14,235 nt of DNA from Candidatus Aminicenantes bacterium RBG_13_64_14. GTDB lineage: Bacteria; Acidobacteriota; Aminicenantia; Aminicenantales; Saccharicenantaceae. The translations under genes were made by a program, and so were the position numbers. This document shows positions 1-6,882 of this stretch, one piece after another. The notes beneath the pieces are model-generated. The model worked only from the letters and a program-made list of their open reading frames with translations. It was not told where the DNA came from and ran no database searches. The stretch is taken from the NCBI GenBank assembly GCA_001773855.1, contig MEXZ01000051.1, forward strand, positions 16,338 to 30,572. Direction: 5' to 3'. Each line of letters begins with the position of its first letter. Position 1 is the first letter of the stretch.

Positions 1-1544
1 CGGGCGGCGGCCTTGTTTTTCGGCGTCAGGCCGAAGACGAGGCCGACGAGCTCCTTCGGATCCCGCTTCGCCGTGAAGAGGCTGACCCCGATCGTGACGA
101 CGAAGTCGGCGAGCCAGGCCCACCAGGCCTGGTAGAAATTGGCGGCCATGTCGCTCGCGTAATGGAGGACGCCGAGCCGGTACAACAGGTAATGGACGGC
201 CGCCGTCAGGATGCCGATGAGCAGGCCGAAGAACCCGCCCCAGCCTGTCGCTCCGCGCCAGAACATCCCCAGGAGGAATGTGGCGAAAAGAGGTGCGTTG
301 AAGAAAGAGAAGACGAGCTGCATGTAATCCATCAGGTTCGGGAAGGACTGGACGATATAGGCCGTGCCTACGCTTATGGCCACCCCGAAGACGGTGGCGA
401 ACTTGCCCATCCTCAGGTAGTGGGAATCGGACTTCCCCTTCTTGATGTAGGTCCCGTAGATGTCGTAGGTCCAGATCGTATTGAAGGCGGTGACGTTGCC
501 GGCCATACCGGACATGAAGCTCGCGAGGAGCGCCGTAATGGCCAGCCCCAGCAGGCCGTTCGGGAGGTAGTGCTTCATAAGAAGGATCAGCGCGGAATTG
601 TAATCGGCCGTGGGCAGGGTGGCCTGGCTGAACTCCGGCAGGACGAGCAGGGCGACGAGGCCGGGGATGACGACGATGATCGGGACGAGCATCTTGGGAA
701 ACGCGGCGATGATGGGCGTCATCCGGGCGGCGTTGATGTTCTTCGAGGCCAGGGCCCGCTGGACGACGAGGAAGTCGGTCGTCCAGTAGCCGAAGGACAA
801 GACGAAGCCGAGGCCCATGACCACGCCGAACCAATCGACGCCGAGCGGGTTCGCGCTCGTGCCCAGGTACTTCACCGAATGGAGGAAGGGCTCCTTGAGC
901 TTGGCCACGAACCCGGCGAAACCGCCCACTTCCTTGAGGCCGAGGAAGACGATGGGCAGGAGGCCAAGCCAGATGAGGAAGAACTGGATGACCTCGTTGT
1001 AGATCGAGGACGACAGACCGCCCCAGAAGACGTAGAGGAGGACGACGACCGCGGCGAAGAGGATGCTTCCGGTGAGCGACCAGCCGAGCATGAGCTTGAA
1101 GAGGAGGGCCATGGCGTAGAGGCTGATGCCGCTCATCAGGATGGTCATGATGGCGAAGGAGATGGCGTTGAGGCCTCGCGTCGCCTCGTTATAGCGCAGC
1201 TTGAGGTACTCGGGCACGGTCCGGACGCGGCTGCCGTAATAGAAGGGCATCATGAAGATGCCCAGGAAAACCATGGCCGGGATGGCCCCGACCCAGTAGA
1301 AGTGGATCGTGGCGATGCCGTACTTGGCCGAGTTGGCCACCATGCCGATGACCTCGAGGGCGCCCAGGTTGGCCGAGAGGAAAGCCAGTCCCGTGATCCA
1401 ACCGGGGAGCGACCGGCCCGAGAGGAAGAAGTCCTCGCTGGTCTTCATGTATTTCTTGAGCGAGTATCCGACGAGGATCATGACCAGGATGTAGCCGCCG
1501 ATGATGGCGTAATCGACGGCGTTCAGGGTGATGACAGGGTCCAT
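1..1544 (-). CDS. Sodium:solute symporter (SSS family), C-terminus cut off by window edge
   Basis: Inner-membrane secondary transporter that would use the sodium gradient to take up a small solute. About 514 residues are visible and the frame is open to the window edge, so the C-terminus is missing. The reading starts MDPVITLNAVDYAIIGGYIL, a typical SSS first membrane helix, and continues as alternating hydrophobic helices. A GYWTTDFLVVQRALASKN segment (W254 to about N270) matches the W-x-T-D-x-x-V-Q-R signature of glucose-type SSS carriers. The stretch around FMSGMAGNVTAFNT corresponds to the helix that usually carries the Na2-site hydroxyl residues. The ATG at 1542-1544 is preceded by AAAGGAG at about 1551-1557 and by a near-consensus promoter. 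It is divergent from an alpha-L-fucosidase, so a monosaccharide such as fucose is a reasonable substrate guess, but the sequence does not show this. Family call is firm; substrate is open. Confidence 0.93.
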   Translation of the reverse strand, partial: MDPVITLNAVDYAIIGGYILVMILVGYSLKKYMKTSEDFFLSGRSLPGWITGLAFLSANLGALEVIGMVANSAKYGIATIHFYWVGAIPAMVFLGIFMMPFYYGSRVRTVPEYLKLRYNEATRGLNAISFAIMTILMSGISLYAMALLFKLMLGWSLTGSILFAAVVVLLYVFWGGLSSSIYNEVIQFFLIWLGLLPIVFLGLKEVGGFAGFVAKLKEPFLHSVKYLGTSANPLGVDWFGVVMGLGFVLSFGYWTTDFLVVQRALASKNINAARMTPIIAAFPKMLVPIIVVIPGLVALLVLPEFSQATLPTADYNSALILLMKHYLPNGLLGLAITALLASFMSGMAGNVTAFNTIWTYDIYGTYIKKGKSDSHYLRMGKFATVFGVAISVGTAYIVQSFPNLMDYMQLVFSFFNAPLFATFLLGMFWRGATGWGGFFGLLIGILTAAVHYLLYRLGVLHYASDMAANFYQAWWAWLADFVVTIGVSLFTAKRDPKELVGLVFGLTPKNKAAA

Positions 1545-1593
1545 CGCGCTCTCCTTTCTTCGGGGGAAACGGCCGGTTCCCCGGCGCGAGGGG

Positions 1594-1622
1594 AGCATAA
1601 ATCACGTCCCGGATGTTGTCAA
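1594..1622 (-). promoter_or_regulatory. Sigma-70-type promoter of the symporter gene
   Basis: Read on the minus strand: TTGACA (1617-1622), a 17-bp spacer and TATGCT (1594-1599). This matches the consensus at 6/6 and 4/6 positions with ideal spacing. Transcription should start near 1587, giving a leader of about 43 nt. That leader contains a GGGGAA/TTCCCC hairpin (1563-1568 with 1577-1582) just upstream of the ribosome binding site. Confidence 0.65.
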
Positions 1623-1765
1623 CGGCGAACGCTGCCCCAGTCAGCGTCTGCCGAGAGGAGGGCTTTATAGAGGCTATCATCTCAAAAAAAGTCTAGGTAC
1701 CGGATTCGGAATTTATGTATATTGAACCGGTGACGCCGCGGCGACTGCGCGGCAGGGGAGAGGCC

Positions 1766-3400
1766 ATGAGACATCTCGTCAAAACGATCGGCGTCTTTTC
1801 CCTCGCGGCGCTCGTCGCCAGCGGTTTTTATTCCGCTGGGTGCTCGAGGCCGGTGCCTCATGAAGAAAGGGTGTCTCTCCCGGGAAGCGTGAAAATCCTC
1901 CCGACAGACACGGTTTCCGAGCTCATCTCGAAGGCGGCCCGCCTCGTTCCCTCCGAGCGGCAGCTCGCTTGGCAAGCGCTCGAGTTCCAGGCCTTCGTCC
2001 ATTTCGGCATGAACACGTTCACCGACCGGGAATGGGGGCAAGGGACGGAAGACCCGAAGCTCTTTAATCCCACGGACTTTGATGCCGGCCAGTGGGTCGA
2101 AGCCGTCAAGGCCGCAGGGATCAGGGGGCTCATCGTCACGACTAAGCACCACGACGGCTTCTGCCTCTGGCCGAGCCGGTTCACAGAACATTCGGTCAAG
2201 AGCTCGCCCTGGCGGGATGGCAAGGGTGATGTCGTCGGCGAGGTCGCCGCGGCCTGCCGGAAGGGCGGCCTGAAGTTCGGCGTTTACCTCTCGCCCTGGG
2301 ATCGTCACGAGCCGAGCTACGGCGATTCGCCGCGCTATAACGACCACTTCAAGAACCAGCTCCGCGAGCTCCTGACGAACTATGGAGAGATCTCCGAGGT
2401 CTGGTTCGACGGCGCCTGCGCCGAAGGATCGAACGGCAAACGCCAGGTCTACGACTGGGGAGGCTATTACGCCCTTATCCGTGAGCTCCAGCCGGGAGCG
2501 GTGATCTCCATCATCGGCCCCGATGCCCGCTGGATCGGCAACGAAGCCGGCGTCACTCGAGAGAGCGAATGGAGCGTCATCCCCGTCGTCGAAGCCGAAG
2601 CGCTCAAGGATGCACTCAAGCCCTTCGGCTTCGACGGCCTGCCCGACGAGAAAAGCCCCGGCGGCATCGCCGGCCTAGACGCCCAAGCCGCGGACCTGGG
2701 CTCGTTCGAGAGGATCGCCGCCGTTGCCAGACAGAGCGGTCGGCTCCTCTGGTATCCGGGCCAGGTCGACGTTTCCATCCGGCCGGGCTGGTTCTACCAC
2801 GCGGCCGAGGACGACAAGGTCAAAACGCTCGCCCAGCTCCTCGACATCTATTACACCTCGGTCGGCGGCAACGCCCAGCTCCTCCTTAATATCCCGCCCG
2901 ACAAGCGAGGCCGCATCCACGAAAACGACACCCAAAAGCTCAAGGATTTGGGCGACAGACTGCGGGCGACTTTTGCCGTCAACCTGGCCGAAGGCGCGAA
3001 GACGGAGATGGTATTTGACCTAACGGCTGTCGACGGCATCGACAGGCGTGGGCGCGCGACCGGGTATATGAAGCGCGGAGTCGATGTCTTCTCATGCGCC
3101 CTCGGCGAGGCGAGATCCTTCAATGTCGCCATGCTCATGGAAGACATCCGCCAGGGGCAGCATGTCGAAGCGTTCGCTTTCGATGTTTGGGACGGCGCCG
3201 GTTCGGTGACCGACCACAACCTTCTCGGGCAGACGGGCTGGAGGGAGATCGCCACGGGCACGACCATCGGCTGGAAGAAGCTTCTCCGGTTCCCGACAGT
3301 CACCGCGGAATGGGTCCGCGTGCGGATCCTGAAGTCCCGAAACGATTCAACGATCTTCCGGCCGAAGACCTTTGGGCTCTATCTCGATCCGGAGCGCTAG
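1766..3400 (+). CDS. Alpha-L-fucosidase, GH29 (subfamily B-like), exported, probable lipoprotein
   Basis: Exo-glycosidase removing alpha-linked L-fucose from glycans by a retaining mechanism, 544 aa. The N-terminus has a basic start, a hydrophobic stretch and a lipobox-like SAGC at C26, so it is probably lipid-anchored; the Ser at -3 is not ideal, and plain Sec cleavage is the alternative. The catalytic barrel shows HFGMNTFTDREWG (H79), the TTKHHDGFCLW motif (H128-H129) and VWFDG, whose D215 is the expected nucleophile. E260, E266 and E268 in the RWIGNEAG...RESEW segment are acid/base candidates. LWYPGQVDVSIRPGWFYH and LLLNIPPDKRGR are typical of the B-type branch, often specific for alpha-1,3/1,4-fucose. 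About residues 380-544 look like an F5/8-type beta-sandwich. The ATG at 1766 is chosen because GGGGAG precedes it and a signal peptide follows; an in-frame ATG at 1715 would bury the signal. Divergent from the symporter. Confidence 0.93.
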   Translation: MRHLVKTIGVFSLAALVASGFYSAGCSRPVPHEERVSLPGSVKILPTDTVSELISKAARLVPSERQLAWQALEFQAFVHFGMNTFTDREWGQGTEDPKLFNPTDFDAGQWVEAVKAAGIRGLIVTTKHHDGFCLWPSRFTEHSVKSSPWRDGKGDVVGEVAAACRKGGLKFGVYLSPWDRHEPSYGDSPRYNDHFKNQLRELLTNYGEISEVWFDGACAEGSNGKRQVYDWGGYYALIRELQPGAVISIIGPDARWIGNEAGVTRESEWSVIPVVEAEALKDALKPFGFDGLPDEKSPGGIAGLDAQAADLGSFERIAAVARQSGRLLWYPGQVDVSIRPGWFYHAAEDDKVKTLAQLLDIYYTSVGGNAQLLLNIPPDKRGRIHENDTQKLKDLGDRLRATFAVNLAEGAKTEMVFDLTAVDGIDRRGRATGYMKRGVDVFSCALGEARSFNVAMLMEDIRQGQHVEAFAFDVWDGAGSVTDHNLLGQTGWREIATGTTIGWKKLLRFPTVTAEWVRVRILKSRNDSTIFRPKTFGLYLDPER

Positions 3401-3407
3401 GCCGGGT

Positions 3408-3436
3408 GGGGACACATACCAGGGGTACATGTCCCC
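3408..3436. repeat. REP-like imperfect palindrome 1
   Basis: GGGGACA (3408-3414) pairs with TGTCCCC (3430-3436), and inside it TACC (3417-3420) pairs with GGTA (3424-3427) around a 3-nt loop. CA/CA internal mismatches separate the two stems. It lies 8 bp after the fucosidase stop codon and lacks a T-run, so it is not a classic terminator. The GGGGACA/TGTCCCC style resembles REP palindromes associated with REP-type tyrosine transposases; this is a resemblance only. Confidence 0.55.
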
Positions 3437-3445
3437 CTTCTCAAG

Positions 3446-3474
3446 AAGGACAGTCCCCTGCGGGACGGTCCCTT
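3446..3474. repeat. REP-like imperfect palindrome 2
   Basis: AAGGACAGTCCC (3446-3457) folds onto GGGACGGTCCCTT (3462-3474) around a CTGC loop, with one A/G mismatch and one bulged C. It sits 10 bp after palindrome 1 and shares the GGACAGTCCC word style with it. No T-run follows. It may act as an mRNA 3'-end stabiliser for the fucosidase transcript. Confidence 0.5.
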
Positions 3475-3483
3475 AGAAATCCG

Positions 3484-3512
3484 TGAACTGGCGGGTCCGT
3501 TTGACGTATAAT
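3484..3512 (+). promoter_or_regulatory. Probable promoter of the ABC exporter operon
   Basis: A perfect TATAAT box lies at 3507-3512. The best -35 at 17-bp spacing is only TGAACT (3484-3489), so the call rests mainly on the -10 box. Transcription would start near 3519, about 50 nt ahead of the permease ATG. Confidence 0.45.
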
Positions 3513-3570
3513 CAAGGAGACCCGCGCGCGGGTCGCCACACGATCCTAGTTTCTCCCGAGGGAGGCCGGC

Positions 3571-4977
3571 ATGCTTCGAGACATTATCAAAAAAGAGATC
3601 CTGGACAACATCACTAGCCCGAAATTCGTCTTCACCTTTCTTCTCTGCACCATCCTCATCCTGCTCTCGGTCTACACCGGGGTGACCAACTACAGGGCGG
3701 AAAAGAAGGAGTACACGGCGGCGCTGGCCCTAAACAAGAAGAACATGGAGAGCCAGCCGAACTACGCTTCGCTCGCCGGCATCGGCATCAAGGTCAGCAA
3801 ACCGCCGCAGGTTCTGGGGACCATGGTCACGGGCATCGAGGAGGCCGTCGGCCGCGTCGCCCCGGTCAACATCGCCGCCGACCCCAACCTCATCGACTCC
3901 AAGTACAGCAGCAACCCGGTCTTCGCCGTCTTCGGCTCCCTCGACCTCATGTTCATCGTCAAGATCGTCCTCAGCCTCTTCGCCATCCTCTTCACCTACG
4001 ACGCCATCGTCGGCGAGAAGGAGAAGGGGACGCTCAAGCTGGCCCTGTCGAACGACGTGCCGCGCGACCGGCTTATCATGGGCAAGGCCATCGGCGGCTA
4101 CATCAGCCTCCTCCTGCCCCTTCTCGTCCCGCTCGTCCTGGGCCTCCTCATCCTCCTCATCACGCCCGACATCTTGCTCAGCGGCCAGGACTGGGGCCGT
4201 CTGCTCCTGATCTTCCTCATGTTCTTCCTCTACTTGTCCGTATTTTTCAGCTTGGGCCTCTTCGTTTCGGCCAGGACGTCGCGCTCGTCGACGAGTTTCC
4301 TGGTGCTCCTCTTTATCTGGGTCGTCTTCGTCATGGTCATCCCCAAGGTCGCGGTCATCGCCGCCGGGCAGATCCGGCCCATCCCCTCGGTCCACGAGAT
4401 CACCGCCAAGAAGGACGCCTTCCTCCAGCAGATTCAGAGCGAAGGCCAGAAAGGGGTCATCGAGTGGCGCAATAAGAACGCGGCCGACGCCCAGAAGGAC
4501 GTCAAGGCCTACCAGGAGAAATTCCGGCAGTTCATCCAGGACTACCAGCAGGAGCTGACCTCGAAGATCGATGAGAGCAACGCCGCGTTCGAACGCGACT
4601 ACCAGCAGAAGAAGCGGGCCCAGCAAAGCCTGGCCGTCAACCTGTCCCGGATCTCGCCGGCCTCGGCCCTGACCTTCGGCTCGATGACCTTGGCCCGGAC
4701 GGGTGTCGACGACTTCGATCGGTTCCTGGCGTCGGTCCGGGCCTATAAGCCGATCTACACCAAGTGGATCAACTCCAAGCTCGGCCAGAGCATCAACTTC
4801 CAGACGGGCGAGACGGTCCAGCTCAAGATCGACGACATGCCTCAGCACATCTACGAGCCGCAGTGGCTGAGCCGGTCGCTCGCCCGGACCATCCCCGACT
4901 TCGCTCTGCTCGCCGTCATGATCATCGTCTTTTTCGTCGGCGCATACGTCTCGTTCCTGCGATACGACGTCCGTTAA
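3571..4977 (+). CDS. ABC-2 type transporter permease (NosY/DUF3526-like) with large extracytoplasmic domain
   Basis: Membrane subunit of an ABC exporter, 468 aa. Predicted helices lie at about residues 19-37, 123-143, 175-198, 210-232, 243-265 and 443-462. The cytoplasmic motif GEKEKGTLKLALSNDVPRDR (about 148-167) is characteristic of ABC-2 permeases and contacts the ATPase. Two soluble regions face outward: about 38-122, and about 266-440. The second is rich in Gln, Lys and Glu with coiled-coil character from about 280 to 355. This layout is typical of the NosY/DUF3526-type group. GGGAGG precedes the ATG by 5 nt. The stop codon overlaps the ribosome binding site of the ATPase gene 11 nt downstream, so the two form one exporter. 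The cargo cannot be read from the sequence; copper-related, lipid or peptide export are all possible for this group. Confidence 0.88.
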   Translation: MLRDIIKKEILDNITSPKFVFTFLLCTILILLSVYTGVTNYRAEKKEYTAALALNKKNMESQPNYASLAGIGIKVSKPPQVLGTMVTGIEEAVGRVAPVNIAADPNLIDSKYSSNPVFAVFGSLDLMFIVKIVLSLFAILFTYDAIVGEKEKGTLKLALSNDVPRDRLIMGKAIGGYISLLLPLLVPLVLGLLILLITPDILLSGQDWGRLLLIFLMFFLYLSVFFSLGLFVSARTSRSSTSFLVLLFIWVVFVMVIPKVAVIAAGQIRPIPSVHEITAKKDAFLQQIQSEGQKGVIEWRNKNAADAQKDVKAYQEKFRQFIQDYQQELTSKIDESNAAFERDYQQKKRAQQSLAVNLSRISPASALTFGSMTLARTGVDDFDRFLASVRAYKPIYTKWINSKLGQSINFQTGETVQLKIDDMPQHIYEPQWLSRSLARTIPDFALLAVMIIVFFVGAYVSFLRYDVR

Positions 4978-4988
4978 GGAGAAACCCC

Positions 4989-5726
4989 ATGCTCGAAACG
5001 ATCAACCTGACCAAGCGTTACGAGGACGGCGAGCTCGCCCTGGACGGCCTGACTTTCAAGGTCGAACCGGGCGAGATCTTCTGCCTGTTCGGAGCCAACG
5101 GAGCGGGCAAGACGACGACCATCAACCTGTTCCTGAACTTCATCCCCCCGACGTCCGGGACGGCCCTCATCGAGGGGATCGACGTCGCCAAGGACCCGCT
5201 CAAGGCCAAGCGCCACGTCTCCTTCGTCTCCGAGAATGTCACGCTCTACGGCAATTTTTCGGCCATCCAGAACCTCGACTACTTCAGCAAGCTGGCCGGA
5301 AAGCGGAATCTCACGAAGAAGGACTACGCCGCAGTCCTGGAGCGGGTCGGACTCCAGAAGGAGGCCTTTGACAAGCGGGTCAAGAATTTCTCCAAGGGCA
5401 TGCGCCAGAAGCTCGGCATCGCCATCGCCGTAGTCAAGGACGCGGCCAACGTCCTCCTCGACGAGCCGACCTCGGGCCTCGACCCCCAATCAGGCCGGGA
5501 GTTCCTGGAGATCCTCGTCCAGATGCGCGACACGGGGAAATCCGTGTTCATGTCGACCCACGACATCTTCCGGGCCAAGCTCATCGCCGACCGGATCGGG
5601 TTCATGAGGAAGGGCCGGCTGGTCATGATGAAGACGGCCAAGGAGCTGGCCCATGAGGACCTGACCGACCTCTACATCCAGTATATGGAGGAGCAGCCCG
5701 CCCAGCCGGCCGCGCTTTCCGCCTGA
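4989..5726 (+). CDS. ABC transporter ATP-binding protein (partner of the upstream permease)
   Basis: Cytoplasmic ATPase that powers the ABC-2 permease encoded just before it; 245 aa, a normal single-domain length. Walker A is GANGAGKTT (residues 35-43), the signature loop is FSKGMRQK (134-141, SKGMR in place of SGGQ), Walker B is NVLLDEP (154-160), the D-loop is SGLD (162-165) and the switch histidine is H191 in STHD. The Q-loop position reads FVSEN, with E82 in place of Gln, as is usual in CcmA/NosF-type exporters. The ATG at 4989 has AAGGAG at 4976-4981, overlapping the permease TAA, which implies translational coupling. The gene ends 13 nt before the convergent small gene at 5740. Confidence 0.93.
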   Translation: MLETINLTKRYEDGELALDGLTFKVEPGEIFCLFGANGAGKTTTINLFLNFIPPTSGTALIEGIDVAKDPLKAKRHVSFVSENVTLYGNFSAIQNLDYFSKLAGKRNLTKKDYAAVLERVGLQKEAFDKRVKNFSKGMRQKLGIAIAVVKDAANVLLDEPTSGLDPQSGREFLEILVQMRDTGKSVFMSTHDIFRAKLIADRIGFMRKGRLVMMKTAKELAHEDLTDLYIQYMEEQPAQPAALSA

Positions 5727-5739
5727 GACCTGGGCCGCG

Positions 5740-6045
5740 TCAGTTGTCCTGCGGGGCGGGCGCCTTTTCGAGCAGGCCCATCTTCTTCAGGGCCATGTCG
5801 CCGCGGTTCATCTCCGGCCCCTCGCCGGGGATGTAGAGCATGACGCCGCCCTTGACCGGCCTGATGACGATTTTCCCAAGCTTGGCCAGCTCGCCCGTCG
5901 CATCGATGGGGTTCCCGCCGTCGAAGTAGGTCTTGAAGGCGTCGTTGAACCCGCTGTAGATCGAGTGGATCCCCTTGTAGTTCTCGAGGCGCAGCCTGGC
6001 GATGGCCAGCTTGACGAATTCCTCTTGCGTGAGTTTGCTTTTCAT
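5740..6045 (-). CDS. Small protein of unknown function (101 aa)
   Basis: I do not recognise a named domain. The product has no signal peptide or membrane helix and should be cytoplasmic. The first half is helical and charged (KLTQEEFVKLAIARLRLENY), followed by GIHSIYSGFNDAFKTYF. Then comes a beta-type part, GKIVIRPVKGGVMLYIPGEG, and a short tail. The alternation of helical head and compact beta-hairpin suggests a small folded, possibly winged or nucleic-acid-binding module, but no key residue proves it. GGGAGGT lies 4 nt upstream of the ATG (6043-6045), which decides this start over in-frame codons farther upstream. The codon usage fits the neighbours. It runs towards the ABC ATPase gene and probably forms its own transcript. 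Confidence 0.8.
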   Translation of the reverse strand: MKSKLTQEEFVKLAIARLRLENYKGIHSIYSGFNDAFKTYFDGGNPIDATGELAKLGKIVIRPVKGGVMLYIPGEGPEMNRGDMALKKMGLLEKAPAPQDN

Positions 6046-6154
6046 CCGGACCTCCCGTTGTTGTCTTCGATGAATAAGACGGCGGACGGCGGCCTTCTTT
6101 CTCACCCTCGCTGGCCGCTTTTTTTCGTCGCCCCTGATTTCCGGGCCCCGGGGT

Positions 6155-6183
6155 GTGCACGCGACCGAGGATTGCGGTATAAT
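6155..6183 (+). promoter_or_regulatory. Probable promoter of the TIGR04076 gene
   Basis: A perfect TATAAT box is at 6178-6183. The -35 region is weak (GTGCAC at 6155-6160 with 17-bp spacing, or TGTGCA one base upstream). The predicted start near 6190 leaves an 18-nt leader with AGGGGA before the GTG at 6208, which supports the longer form of the protein. Confidence 0.4.
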
Positions 6184-6207
6184 CCCGTCGCCGACAGGGG
6201 AATAACC

Positions 6208-6660
6208 GTGAAAAAGCCGGAGCCCTCCCGAAAGAGCCCGAACCTCCGCCGGCGGGATTTCTGCAAAACGCTGAGCGCGGCGGCGCTATTGGGGTGGCCG
6301 GGCATTCCCGAGGTAAAGACCGGGCTTCCGCAGCCTCACTCGGCCTGCGCCGGAGAAAGCCCGGGACCAGAGAAGGAGCAAAACATGGCCAAGAAAGTGA
6401 AAGAAGTTAGGGCCAAGGTGACCAGTGTCAAAGGGACGTGCGATCTCGGTCACAAGGTGGGTGACGTCGTCCGGTTCACGGACGGCGGGGTCGACGGGCA
6501 TATCTGCATCCACGCCATGTACAGCATGTTGCCCAAGGTCTTCGCCATGATGTTCAACGCCAGCTTTCCCTGGGCCCAGAACCCCGACGTCCTGACCCAC
6601 GCCTGCCCCGACGCGGCCAACCCCCTCGTCTTCGAGCTCACCCGCGTCTACGAGGACTGA
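6208..6660 (+). CDS. TIGR04076 family protein with Tat-type leader (second start at 6385)
   Basis: The last 91 residues are a complete TIGR04076 protein, a small family of unknown function. It has KGTCDLGHKVGD (C19 and H23 in short-form numbering), ICIHAMY (C41, H43), SFPWAQNPDV and HACPD (C74), a set of Cys and His residues that could bind a metal. The frame extends upstream to a GTG at 6208 with AGGGGA 7 nt before it. That adds 59 residues that include a twin-arginine motif, RRRDFCK (14-20), and a short hydrophobic stretch, SAAALLG. The ATG at 6385 also has a strong site, AAGGAG, 5-6 nt upstream. So there may be an exported 150-aa form and a cytoplasmic 91-aa form. The TATAAT box at 6178 favours transcription covering the long form. 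The family call is firm; the start is not settled. Confidence 0.8.
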   Translation: MKKPEPSRKSPNLRRRDFCKTLSAAALLGWPGIPEVKTGLPQPHSACAGESPGPEKEQNMAKKVKEVRAKVTSVKGTCDLGHKVGDVVRFTDGGVDGHICIHAMYSMLPKVFAMMFNASFPWAQNPDVLTHACPDAANPLVFELTRVYED

Positions 6661-6689
6661 GCCGCGTCGCCGGCTGGCCGATCATTATT

Positions 6690-6859
6690 AGTCCGTCTCC
6701 CCGTATCGGGGGAATCCGTCATTCCGGCTTTGCTCAGGATGTCGCCCTTAGCCCCCCGGCCCCCCGGGAACCAGTCCCGGCGGTTCCCCCGCCTTCGGCG
6801 GGTCCCCTTCCGCTACGGGGGTCTTCAGGGCGACATCCATCGCTGCCTCACGACGGACT
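6690..6859. repeat. Nested inverted-repeat region between convergent genes
   Basis: The 222-bp gap 6661-6882 holds no convincing gene. Its outer arms AGTCCGTC (6690-6697) and GACGGACT (6852-6859) are perfectly complementary, as are inner arms GGATGTCGCCCT (6737-6748) and AGGGCGACATCC (6827-6838). Between them are small stems: GGGAACC/GGTTCCC (6766-6772 with 6782-6788) and CCCGCC-TTC-GGCGGG (6788-6802). TCCCC-GTATC-GGGGA and GGAAT-CCGTC-ATTCC lie between the left arms. It sits after the stops of both the TIGR04076 gene and the GH38 gene, so either transcript would fold strongly here. No flanking target duplication is visible. Confidence 0.7.
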
Positions 6860-6882
6860 TCCCCTAGACCGGGAGAGGAATG

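Noticed and set aside
162..1670. A 502-codon open frame on the plus strand
   Set aside because: It is antisense to the symporter, whose minus-strand reading has clear SSS motifs and membrane helices. The plus frame gives a Glu/Asp/Arg/Gly-rich sequence typical of GC-rich shadow frames.
1715..1765. Earlier in-frame ATG for the fucosidase
   Set aside because: No ribosome site, and it would put 17 residues in front of a normal signal peptide. ATG 1766 follows GGGGAG.
3730..4848. A 372-codon open frame on the minus strand
   Set aside because: Shadow of the ABC permease. It is extremely rich in Asp, Glu and Leu and has no recognisable domain.
6690..6859. Intact insertion sequence or MITE
   Set aside because: No transposase, no target-site duplication at the arm ends, and the arms are short and interrupted.
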